From assembly GCF_012932915.1 (NCBI RefSeq), contig NZ_VCQU01000003.1, forward strand, positions 496,001 through 560,000: a stretch of DNA of 64,000 nucleotides. The letters are read 5' to 3'. The notes under the pieces were generated by a model. The model saw only the letters and a program-made list of their open reading frames with translations. It was not told where the DNA came from and searched no databases. Within the stretch, counting starts at the first letter, position 1. Each line of letters opens with the position of its first letter. Position numbers and translations under genes: made by a program. Positions 43,444-50,910 of the stretch are shown here, piece after piece. Origin of the DNA: Antrihabitans stalactiti (GTDB lineage Bacteria > Actinomycetota > Actinomycetes > Mycobacteriales > Mycobacteriaceae).

Positions 43444-45005
43444 ACTTACACAACACTATCGACGTTCTAGTCGTCGGTGCTGGACCAGCGGGCACCGCGT
43501 TGGCGATCGACTTGGCCCGCCGCGGCCTCGATTTCCGCATCATCGACAAGGCGGCGCACTCCTTCTCAGGCTCCCGTGCCAAGGGAATCCAGCCGCGCAC
43601 CCTCGAGGTACTCCATGACCTCGACGTGTTACCCGACATAATGGCCGCCGGCAACCCGTACCCGTTGCTGGGCATCCACGCCGGTCCGCTCACCGTGCCG
43701 TGGCGGATGATGGCAAACGACCAGGCGACGTCCGCAGTCCCCTACCCGAACACGTGGTTGATCCCGCAGTACGCCACTGACGCGGCGCTGCACGCCCAGC
43801 TGAACCGGTTGGGTCATGAGGTCGAATTCGGGACCGAACTCACCGATTTCACCCAGGACGGCACCCAGGTGACGGCAACCCTCGAAACGGCCGACGGGAG
43901 CGAACAGGTCACCGCTCGGTACCTAGTGGGAGCCGATGGCGGCGGAAGTACGGTGCGACGCCAACTCGGGGTCGGCTTCGAGGGAACGACGGATGAACAA
44001 GACCGCATGGTCATCGTGGACGCGTCTGTCAGCGGACTTTCGAGCGATCGGTGGCACGTCTGGCCGGCGCTCGGTGGCAAATTCATGGGGGCGTGTCCGC
44101 TCCCCGAAGCTGACCTGTTTCAGTGGATGATCCGGCTCAAGAACGGCGAAGAGCCGCCACTCGACGAGAAGTCGCTCAACGCCCGTATTCACTCACACAC
44201 CCGCAACTCGCGTATCCGCTTGCACAGCATCCGGTGGACGTCGGTGTTTCGCCCCAACATCCGCCTCGCTGAACACTATCGAGTGGGAAGAGTCTTTCTC
44301 GCCGGAGATGCGGCGCACGTCCACACCCCTGCCGGTGCGCAGGGATTGAATACCGGCGTTCAGGACGCGTACAACCTCGGCTGGAAGCTGGCGCAGGTGA
44401 TCGCCGGTGCCGACGACGCGCTCCTGGACACCTATGAGGCCGAACGGCTTCCGATCGCCGCATCCGTGCTCGGGCTGTCCACCGCCAAGTACCAGGGAAT
44501 CGCCAAACTCGATCCGTCGAGCATCCGGCGCGGGAGCGACGAAAAACAGCTCGCCATTACCTACTTCGGCGGTCCCCTGGCGAATTCGGGCGGCAGCACC
44601 AAGACCCTGCGGGTGGGTGACCGCGCGCCCGATGCCGAACTCATCGGCACAGGTGGCCGCAAGGTTCGGCTGTTCGATCTTTACCGTGGTCCGCAATTCG
44701 TTGCGCTGGCCTGCGGTGACAAAGCCGCGCGTGTCCTCGATTGCCTCGAGTGGCCGGACGGCGGTTCGCCGCTGCACAGGACCTACATCGACAGCGTGAC
44801 CGACCGAAACTTGGTCGATTGGTCGCACGACTTCCGGCAGAGCTACGGGATCACCGAGCCGACGATCGTCATCGTGCGTCCGGACGGATACCTCGGCCAC
44901 ATCGCCACCGGTGACGCACTCAGTGCCGAGTCGATTTCGCGCGCGCTGACGGTGTTCGTTCCCGCGACCGCCTCGACGAGCACAGAAAGTGACGGTGGGC
45001 GATGA
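43440..45005 (+). CDS. FAD-dependent monooxygenase, PheA/MhpA/TetX-like
   Basis: 521 residues, class A flavoprotein aromatic hydroxylase fold. FAD dinucleotide loop VVGAGPAGTALAIDLARRG at the N-terminus, the DG motif LVGADGGGSTVRRQLG near residue 165 and the GD motif VFLAGDAAHVHTPAGAQGLN near residue 290. The C-terminal 130 residues form the thioredoxin-like domain of the phenol hydroxylase family. It should hydroxylate an aromatic or related ring using NAD(P)H and oxygen. ATG 43440 overlaps the preceding stop; a longer frame from 43263 is antisense-free but runs through the hydrolase gene and is rejected. Confidence 0.88.
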   Translation: MNLHNTIDVLVVGAGPAGTALAIDLARRGLDFRIIDKAAHSFSGSRAKGIQPRTLEVLHDLDVLPDIMAAGNPYPLLGIHAGPLTVPWRMMANDQATSAVPYPNTWLIPQYATDAALHAQLNRLGHEVEFGTELTDFTQDGTQVTATLETADGSEQVTARYLVGADGGGSTVRRQLGVGFEGTTDEQDRMVIVDASVSGLSSDRWHVWPALGGKFMGACPLPEADLFQWMIRLKNGEEPPLDEKSLNARIHSHTRNSRIRLHSIRWTSVFRPNIRLAEHYRVGRVFLAGDAAHVHTPAGAQGLNTGVQDAYNLGWKLAQVIAGADDALLDTYEAERLPIAASVLGLSTAKYQGIAKLDPSSIRRGSDEKQLAITYFGGPLANSGGSTKTLRVGDRAPDAELIGTGGRKVRLFDLYRGPQFVALACGDKAARVLDCLEWPDGGSPLHRTYIDSVTDRNLVDWSHDFRQSYGITEPTIVIVRPDGYLGHIATGDALSAESISRALTVFVPATASTSTESDGGR

Positions 45006-46333
45006 GTGGCCGATTGCTGCTGCGCGGCGGGATCGTGCTGAGCATGGACCCCACCGTCGGAGATCTCGAGGTCGGCGATGTGCTGATCGAAGATGGCGAG
45101 ATCATGGCGGTCGGCCGCGACTTGGCCGCCGAGGCGGCGGAACTCGACTGCTCCGGGAAGATCGTCCTTCCCGGGTTCGTCAACTCACATCACCACATGT
45201 TCCAGACGGCGTTGCGGTCGTACTGGGCAGACGCTCTGGACCTGGACTACTTCATGCAGTCGCGGTTCGGACCGGACGCGCTCTTTCACCAGTACACACC
45301 CGACGACGTTTACTGGGGAGAGCTGGGCGGCGCACTGGAGAACCTGGCGGCGGGGACCACCACGGTGGTCGACACCTCGCAATGCTCGTACACCCCCGAA
45401 CACACCGATGCGGCACTCGATGGCATTCGCCAGTCCGGCCTCCGCTGTGTGTTCAGCCTCTCGCCATGTTTCGGCGACCACGAACCGGACCCGTCCTACG
45501 CCCACCCGCACGACATCCATCGACTTTTGAGCGCGCGCCCAGCTGATGATCTCGTGCACCCGGCGTTGGGCTACCACGTCGACGACGAACTCTTCCGGCT
45601 CGCCCGCGATCTTGAACTGCCAGTTTTCGCCCACGTCAACGACGCTGGGTCGGGCCACCACCTCGAGACGATGGACGCCGAGGGCCTGCTCGGGCCCTGG
45701 ATCACCTACATACACTGCCTCGACCTCGACGACACCACCTGGAAAGTCATCGAGCGCACCGGCGGAAAGGTATCGATCTCAGTGATGGCCGAGCAGACAC
45801 TCGCGATGGGACGGCCAGCGTTGCAGCCCGCGCTCGATCGCGGCATATCGGTGAGCCTGGGCTCCGATGCGGTGTCCATCGCACCCGTGGATTTCTTCTC
45901 GCAGATGCGCGCGACGTACCTGCTGCAGCGAAGCAGCGTTCCCGTGCTCGCGCATCGCGACGACCCGGACACGCCCGCCCCGTTGCACATCCGCGACGTG
46001 CTTCGCATGGCGACATTGGGTGGCGCCCAAGCTGCGCAGATCGACCATCTGGTCGGTTCCCTTACGCCCGGCAAACGCGCCGACATCGTTCTGCTCAACA
46101 CTCGCACGCTCAACGCCGGTCCGGTGCATCACGCGGCCGGCACGGTCGTGCAGATGATGGACACCAGCAACGTCGACACGGTGCTGGTGGACGGCCGGAT
46201 CGTCAAGCGCGACGGCCGACTGGTGGGCGTGGATACCGGCAACGTGCTGGACCACCTCACCCGGTCCGCGGCCGGTGTCATCTCGCGTGCGGGAGTGCCC
46301 AGCATCGTGCTCGGCTCGTGCCGGACGCGATGA
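45002..46333 (+). CDS. Amidohydrolase, TrzA/AtzB/guanine deaminase-like
   Basis: 443 residues of the metal-dependent amidohydrolase superfamily. The H-x-H motif is in FVNSHHHMFQTALRS near residue 65, further ligands appear as VFAHVNDAG, YIHCLDL and SLGSDAVSI, the last carrying the catalytic Asp. The pattern is that of cytosine/8-oxoguanine deaminases and triazine hydrolases, which act on ring nitrogen or ring substituents. Its presence beside a flavin monooxygenase suggests that the compound degraded contains nitrogen. Coupled to its neighbours by ATGA overlaps at both ends. Confidence 0.87.
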   Translation: MSGRLLLRGGIVLSMDPTVGDLEVGDVLIEDGEIMAVGRDLAAEAAELDCSGKIVLPGFVNSHHHMFQTALRSYWADALDLDYFMQSRFGPDALFHQYTPDDVYWGELGGALENLAAGTTTVVDTSQCSYTPEHTDAALDGIRQSGLRCVFSLSPCFGDHEPDPSYAHPHDIHRLLSARPADDLVHPALGYHVDDELFRLARDLELPVFAHVNDAGSGHHLETMDAEGLLGPWITYIHCLDLDDTTWKVIERTGGKVSISVMAEQTLAMGRPALQPALDRGISVSLGSDAVSIAPVDFFSQMRATYLLQRSSVPVLAHRDDPDTPAPLHIRDVLRMATLGGAQAAQIDHLVGSLTPGKRADIVLLNTRTLNAGPVHHAAGTVVQMMDTSNVDTVLVDGRIVKRDGRLVGVDTGNVLDHLTRSAAGVISRAGVPSIVLGSCRTR

Positions 46334-47556
46334 GCCCGGTGCGATCGGCGTCCGGATTCGCCGCGGTCGCCTTCGCCTTCGCCGTGGTGATGGCGGGCAC
46401 GACGATTCCGACGCCCCTGTACGCCTTGTACTCGGCCGAGCTCGGGTTCACGGTGTTCACGTTGACGATCGTCTTCTCCGCCTACGCCATCGGCGTGATC
46501 GCCGCTCTCATCGCCTTCGGGAGGTGGTCCGATGTCGTCGGTCGACGGCCGCTGCTGCTCGCGGGCGTGGCGTTGTCCGCGGTCAGTGCGGTCGTGTTCC
46601 TGACCGCTGGACCGGTATCGCAGTTGATCGTCGGTCGGGTGTTGTCCGGGCTGTCGGCCGGGATCTACGTCGGCACCGCGACCGCGGCCATCATCGAACT
46701 CGCGCCCGAATCCTGGAAGCACCGAGCACCGGCGGTGGCAACGGCTGCCAACATCGGCGGTCTCGGTGTGGGGCCGCTCGTGACGGGATTTCTGGCCGAA
46801 TATGGCCCGTCACCCCTGCATACCCCGTTCGTTCTGAATCTGGCTGTGCTGATTGTGGCCGGGATCGGGATCTGGTTCATCCCGGAGCCGGTCGCAGTCA
46901 GGTCTGGACGTCTGTCGATACAGCCCCTTTCACTCCCGCGTGAAGTACGCGGTGTGTTCACCCGAGCGGCGATCGGAGCCGCCGCCGGATTCGCTGTGAT
47001 GGGGTCATTCACCTCGGTATCTCCCTCGTTCGTCTCGAAGATCCTCGGGTTCGACAATCACGCATTGGCCGGCTGTGTCGTCGCGACACTTCTCGCGTTT
47101 TCGACGATCAGCCAGCTCGCCGCCCGAAGGGTTCCAACGCAGCCCGCAATGATCATCGGGTGCGCACTCCTTGTGCTCGGAACAACCGTGTTGATCGGTG
47201 CGTTGACCACACGCTCGCTATCGCTCATGCTCGTCGGGGCAGCCACCGTCGGCGTCGGCCAAGGACTTTCGTTCAGCAAAGGTCTCGCCGCCCTGGTCGA
47301 AGTCTGTCCGGCCGATCGTCGCGCGGAAGTTACGTCCGCGTACTTTGTGGTCGCCTTTCTCGCGATCTCGTTTCCGGTTGTGGGGCAAGGCTTTGCGGCC
47401 GCCACCTGGGGCCTTTACGCCGGCGGTCTTATACTCGACATCGCCGCAGCTGCCTTGTCGCTGCTCGCGCTCGTTTCCACCGTGATCGCGTCCCGGCGAC
47501 GACATGAGTCAGAGCCAGGCGGCGCGCACGATCCGCGTGTACCCGCCGCCGATTAG
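46330..47556 (+). CDS. MFS transporter
   Basis: 408 residues with 12 predicted helices. The MFS loop 2-3 motif is GRWSDVVGRRPLLL, and the helix 5 region PLVTGFLAEYG is as in 12-helix drug:proton or metabolite transporters. ATG 46330 overlaps the amidohydrolase stop; an in-frame GTG at 46318 would overlap more. As last gene of the operon it probably imports the substrate or exports a toxic intermediate. The 3' end overlaps the antisense remnant at 47509-47763 by 48 bases. Confidence 0.86.
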   Translation: MSPVRSASGFAAVAFAFAVVMAGTTIPTPLYALYSAELGFTVFTLTIVFSAYAIGVIAALIAFGRWSDVVGRRPLLLAGVALSAVSAVVFLTAGPVSQLIVGRVLSGLSAGIYVGTATAAIIELAPESWKHRAPAVATAANIGGLGVGPLVTGFLAEYGPSPLHTPFVLNLAVLIVAGIGIWFIPEPVAVRSGRLSIQPLSLPREVRGVFTRAAIGAAAGFAVMGSFTSVSPSFVSKILGFDNHALAGCVVATLLAFSTISQLAARRVPTQPAMIIGCALLVLGTTVLIGALTTRSLSLMLVGAATVGVGQGLSFSKGLAALVEVCPADRRAEVTSAYFVVAFLAISFPVVGQGFAAATWGLYAGGLILDIAAAALSLLALVSTVIASRRRHESEPGGAHDPRVPAAD

Positions 47557-47763
47557 GTTCGTCAGGAGCCACACGATCGCTTGGACGTTCATGCGGCCAA
47601 CGCCTTTGCTGGAGTTGGCCTTCCCTGCGGATAGTCGCATCCCGGTGATGACCGGTGCGGCGGTGCCGGTGCTGAGCGTGGTCCGTGCGCAAGGTGCGGC
47701 CAAGTGTGCGTGCACGGTCCAATCGAGCTGGCAGGCGTTACCGAAACTGAACTCCCGCAACAA
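47509..47763 (-). pseudogene. Coding-like remnant between MFS and SRPBCC genes
   Basis: An open frame of 84 codons from TTG 47763 has strongly GC-biased third positions and a protein-like end (VQAIVWLLTNLIGGGYTRIV). It has no ribosome site or normal start, overlaps the MFS 3' end and has no obvious partner, so it most resembles the C-terminal piece of a deleted gene of the SRPBCC strand. I do not recognise the family. The DNA of 47557-47792 holds no other gene. Confidence 0.3.
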
Positions 47764-47792
47764 TGTTCTTTGATGGTCGACGGCGCATCGTG

Positions 47793-48221
47793 TCAGAGGA
47801 GCGCGCCGAGTCGACGGCTCGACTTGTCGAGCGCCCCGGTGAGGGTCTTCCGGAAGATGCCACCCATAGGGCTGTCGATCATGCCACCGTTGATGACGAT
47901 CTCGATGTCGAGTCGCGTGCGGTCGTCGACGGGAACCAGGTCGAGCCGCAGCGACAACAAGATGCCTGCGCGCGTCTTCCCACTCATGGCGAGACGGTGC
48001 AGCGGGCTGAGGTTGTCGACGGTCCACTCGATCGCGATCGGCATGTTCATGACGTTGGCGTTTGCGGTCGCAACAGCTCCCGCAGAGACTGACGCCGGCA
48101 CGTCGCCCTGCCAGGAACGGTGGATCACGAGCCACTCTCCCCAGCGAGGAAGGTCGCTCACGACCGCCCAGACCTTGTCCGGGGTGGCGTCGAACGTCGC
48201 GGTTGTCTTGACCGTGGCCAT
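47793..48221 (-). CDS. SRPBCC family protein
   Basis: 142 residues, one START-like domain: MATVKTTATFDATPDKVWAV at the N-terminus with PRWGEWLVIHRSW, and the C-terminal helix GGIFRKTLTGALDKSSRRL. Small lipid or aromatic-ligand binder, possibly protecting or presenting an intermediate of the neighbouring pathway. It is read leftwards from a promoter that carries the right-hand copy of the TetR operator (48312-48326), so it should be induced together with the operon at 41715-47556 although it lies on the opposite strand. Confidence 0.82.
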   Translation of the reverse strand: MATVKTTATFDATPDKVWAVVSDLPRWGEWLVIHRSWQGDVPASVSAGAVATANANVMNMPIAIEWTVDNLSPLHRLAMSGKTRAGILLSLRLDLVPVDDRTRLDIEIVINGGMIDSPMGGIFRKTLTGALDKSSRRLGALL

Positions 48222-48311
48222 TTATGGCTCTCCAATCCAAGAGGTTGAGGCACTCGCTTGTCTGAATCCAGGGATAGCCGGAGAAGAATGCGTCCAACAG
48301 AGATTATTTAC

Positions 48312-48326
48312 GGATACAGTGTATCC
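48312..48326. promoter_or_regulatory. TetR operator, right copy
   Basis: The sequence ggatacagtgtatcc is a perfect palindrome around one central base and matches the core of the operator at 41695-41713 except for the central G/C. It lies 91 bases upstream of the SRPBCC start and about 90 bases upstream of the truncated plus-strand reading frame at 48415. Confidence 0.78.
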
Positions 48327-48414
48327 ATAACAAACCTTGGTCGACAAGAGGTGATTCGAGCGCCCTCGATCAAGTTCCGATTCCATCGACCAAGCAACGC
48401 CAGGAGACACAGAC

Positions 48415-48621
48415 ATGCCACATCCCGCAAAGACTGGAAGGTCCGGTCTGACCGATGGGGCGAGCCTCACCCAACGGCCGAACTCGGCGCAGGTAAAGCT
48501 CGTGCGAGTCGCACTGGCACCATGGCGCCTGGCGACGTCACCTCGCGTCGCTCGTCGTGAACAGTGTCCGCGACGCGACTGGCCCGGCAGATGGGTTGTT
48601 CGGACCGACAGCTACAGATAA
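48415..48621 (+). pseudogene. Truncated ORF behind the right-hand operator
   Basis: 68 codons from ATG 48415 with a good ribosome site (AGGAGACACAGAC). The product is basic and low in hydrophobic residues with no family resemblance, ending RWVVRTDSYR. A strong start signal downstream of an operator but a short, nonsensical product suggests the 5' end of a lost or frameshifted gene once controlled by the same TetR repressor. An alternative is a genuine small protein. Confidence 0.3.
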
Positions 48622-48824
48622 ACGACGAGGGTGAGAGGTTCCTTGAGGTGCCATGTGACCCGCCAACCCTGATCCAAAACGCCCCTGCTTCGACCCCGAG
48701 TAGCAAAGGCGTAAAACTCCACTCCCGCACGCCATTTGGTTAGACGCAAGCGCAATTGCGTCTGCGTCGTACAAAAGGCCGTGCGGCGTCCAAGCGTTGC
48801 TGTTTGTACGGACGGCCGGCCGAA
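48622..48824. other. Non-coding region without recognisable gene
   Basis: About 200 bases following the truncated frame. The sequence contains a small inverted repeat (gacgcaa and ttgcgtc around 48743-48763) and lower coding bias than its surroundings. It looks like decayed DNA left by deletion between the TetR island and the DUF3054 gene; nothing further can be supported. Confidence 0.4.
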
Positions 48825-49232
48825 TCAGTGTTTTTGGTGACCGCGCTCGTAAACGATCACCTTGCCACCGCGCAGGCCGACTTTGGACGAAACGGCCCGC
48901 CAGCCAAGAAGAAACACGGCGAGCACTGTCGCGGCAACCAAGATGAAGGTGAAAGCCGTGCCTTGACCGCTGACGACACGCAACACCATGCCGACGATCA
49001 GCGTGGACAGCCAGACCGAAATGCCAGTGGGCACAACAAGGTTGGCGACGAATTTGTCCCGATACAAAGCGATGGTCGCGATCCAGCCGATCCCGAGACC
49101 ACTCAGAAACGGCCACGCGGTGTGGACCAGGCCGGTGAGTGCCCCGGACTCGTCGTGGCTACGACGACCGATCGCGCAGAACACCAGTACTGCAACGACA
49201 TCGGCAACGAGCGCAAGGATGGACCGCTTCAC
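48825..49232 (-). CDS. DUF3054 membrane protein
   Basis: 135 residues with four transmembrane helices. The family pattern is visible in LALVADVVAVLVFCAIGRRSHDE, HTAWPFLSGLGIGW and LYRDKFVANLVVPTGISVWL (split), typical of the small actinobacterial DUF3054 proteins. Function unknown. It follows yceI on the same strand but is separated by a hairpin at 49248-49293, so it is probably transcribed separately. Confidence 0.82.
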   Translation of the reverse strand: MKRSILALVADVVAVLVFCAIGRRSHDESGALTGLVHTAWPFLSGLGIGWIATIALYRDKFVANLVVPTGISVWLSTLIVGMVLRVVSGQGTAFTFILVAATVLAVFLLGWRAVSSKVGLRGGKVIVYERGHQKH

Positions 49233-49247
49233 ATCTCGACAATAACG

Positions 49248-49293
49248 TTGTGAGCCCTTCCGGGGTCACGTCGGACACCGGAAGGGCTCACAA
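49248..49293. terminator. Hairpin terminator downstream of yceI
   Basis: Sixteen-base perfect arms ttgtgagcccttccgg (49248-49263) and ccggaagggctcacaa (49278-49293) with a 14-base loop. It begins six bases beyond the yceI stop on the minus strand. The arms start with gtgag as in the other palindromes of this window. Confidence 0.65.
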
Positions 49294-49298
49294 GGGGG

Positions 49299-49850
49299 TC
49301 ATGCCTGCAGGCCGACCTCGATCTCGAGGGTGAGGGTGATCTTGTCGCCCACGACCGCACCGCCGTCGGCGAGGGGCATGTCGATGGTGATGCCGAAGTC
49401 GCGGCGATTGACGACGGTCTTGGCCTCGAAGCCTGCAACCGGTCCGTGGCCCATTCCCGGGTTGGTGCCGAGGTACTCGACCTCGAGCTCGACCGACTTC
49501 GTGACTCCGCGGATGGTGAAATCGCCGACTACGACGAACTGGTCGCCATTGACGCGGAAACCGGTGGACTTGAACGAGGCGGTGGGGAACTGCTCGGCAT
49601 CGAAGAAGTCAGCCGTCTTGAGGTGGCCGTCGCGCTGCTCGTTGTCGGTGGTCAGCGATGCGACCTGGATTTCGGCGGTGGCCGACGCGGTGCCGTCTTC
49701 GGCGACGACGAGGCTGCCCGAGAAATCGGTGAAGCGGCCGCGGACCTTGCTGACCATCAGGTGCCGGACAGAGAAGCCGATCGTCGAGTGCGCGGCGTCG
49801 ATCGCCCAGGTACCGGCGGCCAGTGAAGGAATGGTTGTAGTCGTGCTCAT
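49299..49850 (-). CDS. YceI family protein
   Basis: 183 residues, lipocalin-like beta barrel of the YceI family: GTWAIDAAHSTIGFSVRHLM at the N-terminus, ADFFDAEQFPTASF in the middle and RRDFGITIDMPLADGGAVVG at the C-terminus. There is no signal peptide, so this is the cytoplasmic type, thought to bind isoprenoid or other lipophilic molecules. It lies 67 bases downstream of a TetR gene on the same strand, and the gap contains the palindrome tagttga-tggt-tcaacta, so it is probably repressed by that regulator. Confidence 0.9.
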   Translation of the reverse strand: MSTTTTIPSLAAGTWAIDAAHSTIGFSVRHLMVSKVRGRFTDFSGSLVVAEDGTASATAEIQVASLTTDNEQRDGHLKTADFFDAEQFPTASFKSTGFRVNGDQFVVVGDFTIRGVTKSVELEVEYLGTNPGMGHGPVAGFEAKTVVNRRDFGITIDMPLADGGAVVGDKITLTLEIEVGLQA

Positions 49851-49869
49851 GAGTTGCTCCTACGAGTAG

Positions 49870-49887
49870 TAGTTGATGGTTCAACTA
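49870..49887. promoter_or_regulatory. Palindromic operator upstream of yceI
   Basis: Arms tagttga (49870-49876) and tcaacta (49881-49887) with a four-base centre, nested in a wider gtagtag/ctactac repeat (49866-49899). It lies 20 bases upstream of the yceI start and shares an agttgat half-site with the region before the TetR gene. Confidence 0.6.
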
Positions 49888-49917
49888 TCACTCTACTACA
49901 ACCGGACCGCAGTCCGA

Positions 49918-50508
49918 TTATTCCTTCAACGCTTCCAGTTCGGCAAGAGCTGCCGCGCGGACCATTCGTCCCGCCGCCTCCAGCGGCTCAGTGCTGCGCA
50001 TCGCGCGTGCGAGAACGAAGGCGCCCTCCAGGCTGTTGATGAAGCCGATGATGAGACGGCGACGGGCATCTTCGTCGAGGCCGGAATCCTTCAACCGCTC
50101 GACGCCGCGATCGATCCAGTCGTTGAACGAGTCGGCGGTCGCGATTCTCAGGGTCTCGTCCGTGCTTGCGACTTCGAGCGCGACCGTCGCAATCGGGCAG
50201 CCGTCGACGAAATCCGTGGCCACCAGCGATTCGCCTGCAGCCCGGAATGCGACGTCGATCGCCGTCAGTAGGTCGGGGCAGGCGTCGAAGACGGTCATCA
50301 CGAGGTCGCCGTACATGGCGCCCCACACGCGAACGACCTCTTCGGAGAGTTGGCCTTTGCCGCCTGGAAAGAAGTGATAAATCGAGCCGAACGGCGCATT
50401 CGCCGACTGGGCGATCTGTTTGAGTCCGGTGCCGGTCATGCCCTGGCGCCGAAACAATTCGCTGGTCGCCGCGAGGATGCGCATTCGGGTGTCGGGGAGC
50501 TTGGCCAC
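49918..50508 (-). CDS. TetR family repressor, LmrA/YxaF-like
   Basis: 196 residues. The helix-turn-helix GTGLKQIAQSANAPFGSIYH and the following FFPGGKGQL are characteristic of the LmrA/YxaF group, and the C-terminal part contains DGCPIATVALEVAS as in that group. The start is GTG 50508. No ribosome site is present, but TACAAT lies five bases upstream, so the transcript is probably leaderless. It should bind the palindromes at 50518-50529 and 49870-49887 and control itself and yceI. Confidence 0.87.
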   Translation of the reverse strand: MAKLPDTRMRILAATSELFRRQGMTGTGLKQIAQSANAPFGSIYHFFPGGKGQLSEEVVRVWGAMYGDLVMTVFDACPDLLTAIDVAFRAAGESLVATDFVDGCPIATVALEVASTDETLRIATADSFNDWIDRGVERLKDSGLDEDARRRLIIGFINSLEGAFVLARAMRSTEPLEAAGRMVRAAALAELEALKE

Positions 50509-50513
50509 ATCGA

Positions 50514-50529
50514 ATTGTAGAACGATCTA
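50514..50529 (-). promoter_or_regulatory. TetR gene promoter with overlapping operator
   Basis: On the minus strand TACAAT (50519-50514) is a good -10 element five bases before the GTG start, giving a leaderless transcript. The partial palindrome tagaacgatcta (50518-50529) overlaps it, consistent with autorepression. Confidence 0.5.
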
Positions 50530-50539
50530 TCAACTCCTG

Positions 50540-50585
50540 CTCGTGAGTCTTTTAGGAGTCCCTGGACTCCTAAAAGACTCACGAG
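50540..50585. repeat. Perfect 22-base palindrome between divergent genes
   Basis: Arms 50540-50561 and 50564-50585 are perfect with a two-base gap and share the gtgagtctttt/ggagtcc sequence with the terminator at 6764-6803. Unusually it lies between divergent genes, 25 bases before the MazF-like start and 31 bases upstream of the TetR start, so it may insulate the toxin gene from readthrough. Confidence 0.7.
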
Positions 50586-50610
50586 GGTAGGTGGTGATTA
50601 CGCTGGTGAA

Positions 50611-50910
50611 ATGAAGCGCGGCGACGTCTGGGTGTACACATCTCCGTCGCGCACTCCGCGTGTGTTGGTGGTGTCGTCGGAGTTCCTCAACGAGGCGCGC
50701 CTCCCCGTCGTCGTCGACGTCACGGAGATCGAACCGTCGGTCACGACCTTGGGACTGCTGGGTGTTCGACTGGGCGATGGCGTCGGGTACGCGCGCTGTT
50801 CCGGGCTCGGTACCGCCGATCCGGCACGCTTCGGCACGCGGATTGCCGAAGTGCCGGAAGATGTGATGGATCAGGTCGACGCGGCCTTGCGTGTCGCGCT
50901 CGACCTGTAG
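50611..50910 (+). CDS. MazF/PemK-like toxin without antitoxin
   Basis: 99 residues of the CcdB/PemK fold. RGDVWVYTSP at the N-terminus is the MazF nucleotide-binding start, then RTPRVLVVSSEFLNEA and VVVDVTEIEP. The family cleaves mRNA at short sequences. No antitoxin gene is visible on either side: upstream is a palindrome and a divergent TetR gene, downstream the next gene converges end to end. It is somewhat short and acidic for MazF, so it may have lost activity or be controlled by a distant antitoxin. Confidence 0.72.
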   Translation: MKRGDVWVYTSPSRTPRVLVVSSEFLNEARLPVVVDVTEIEPSVTTLGLLGVRLGDGVGYARCSGLGTADPARFGTRIAEVPEDVMDQVDAALRVALDL

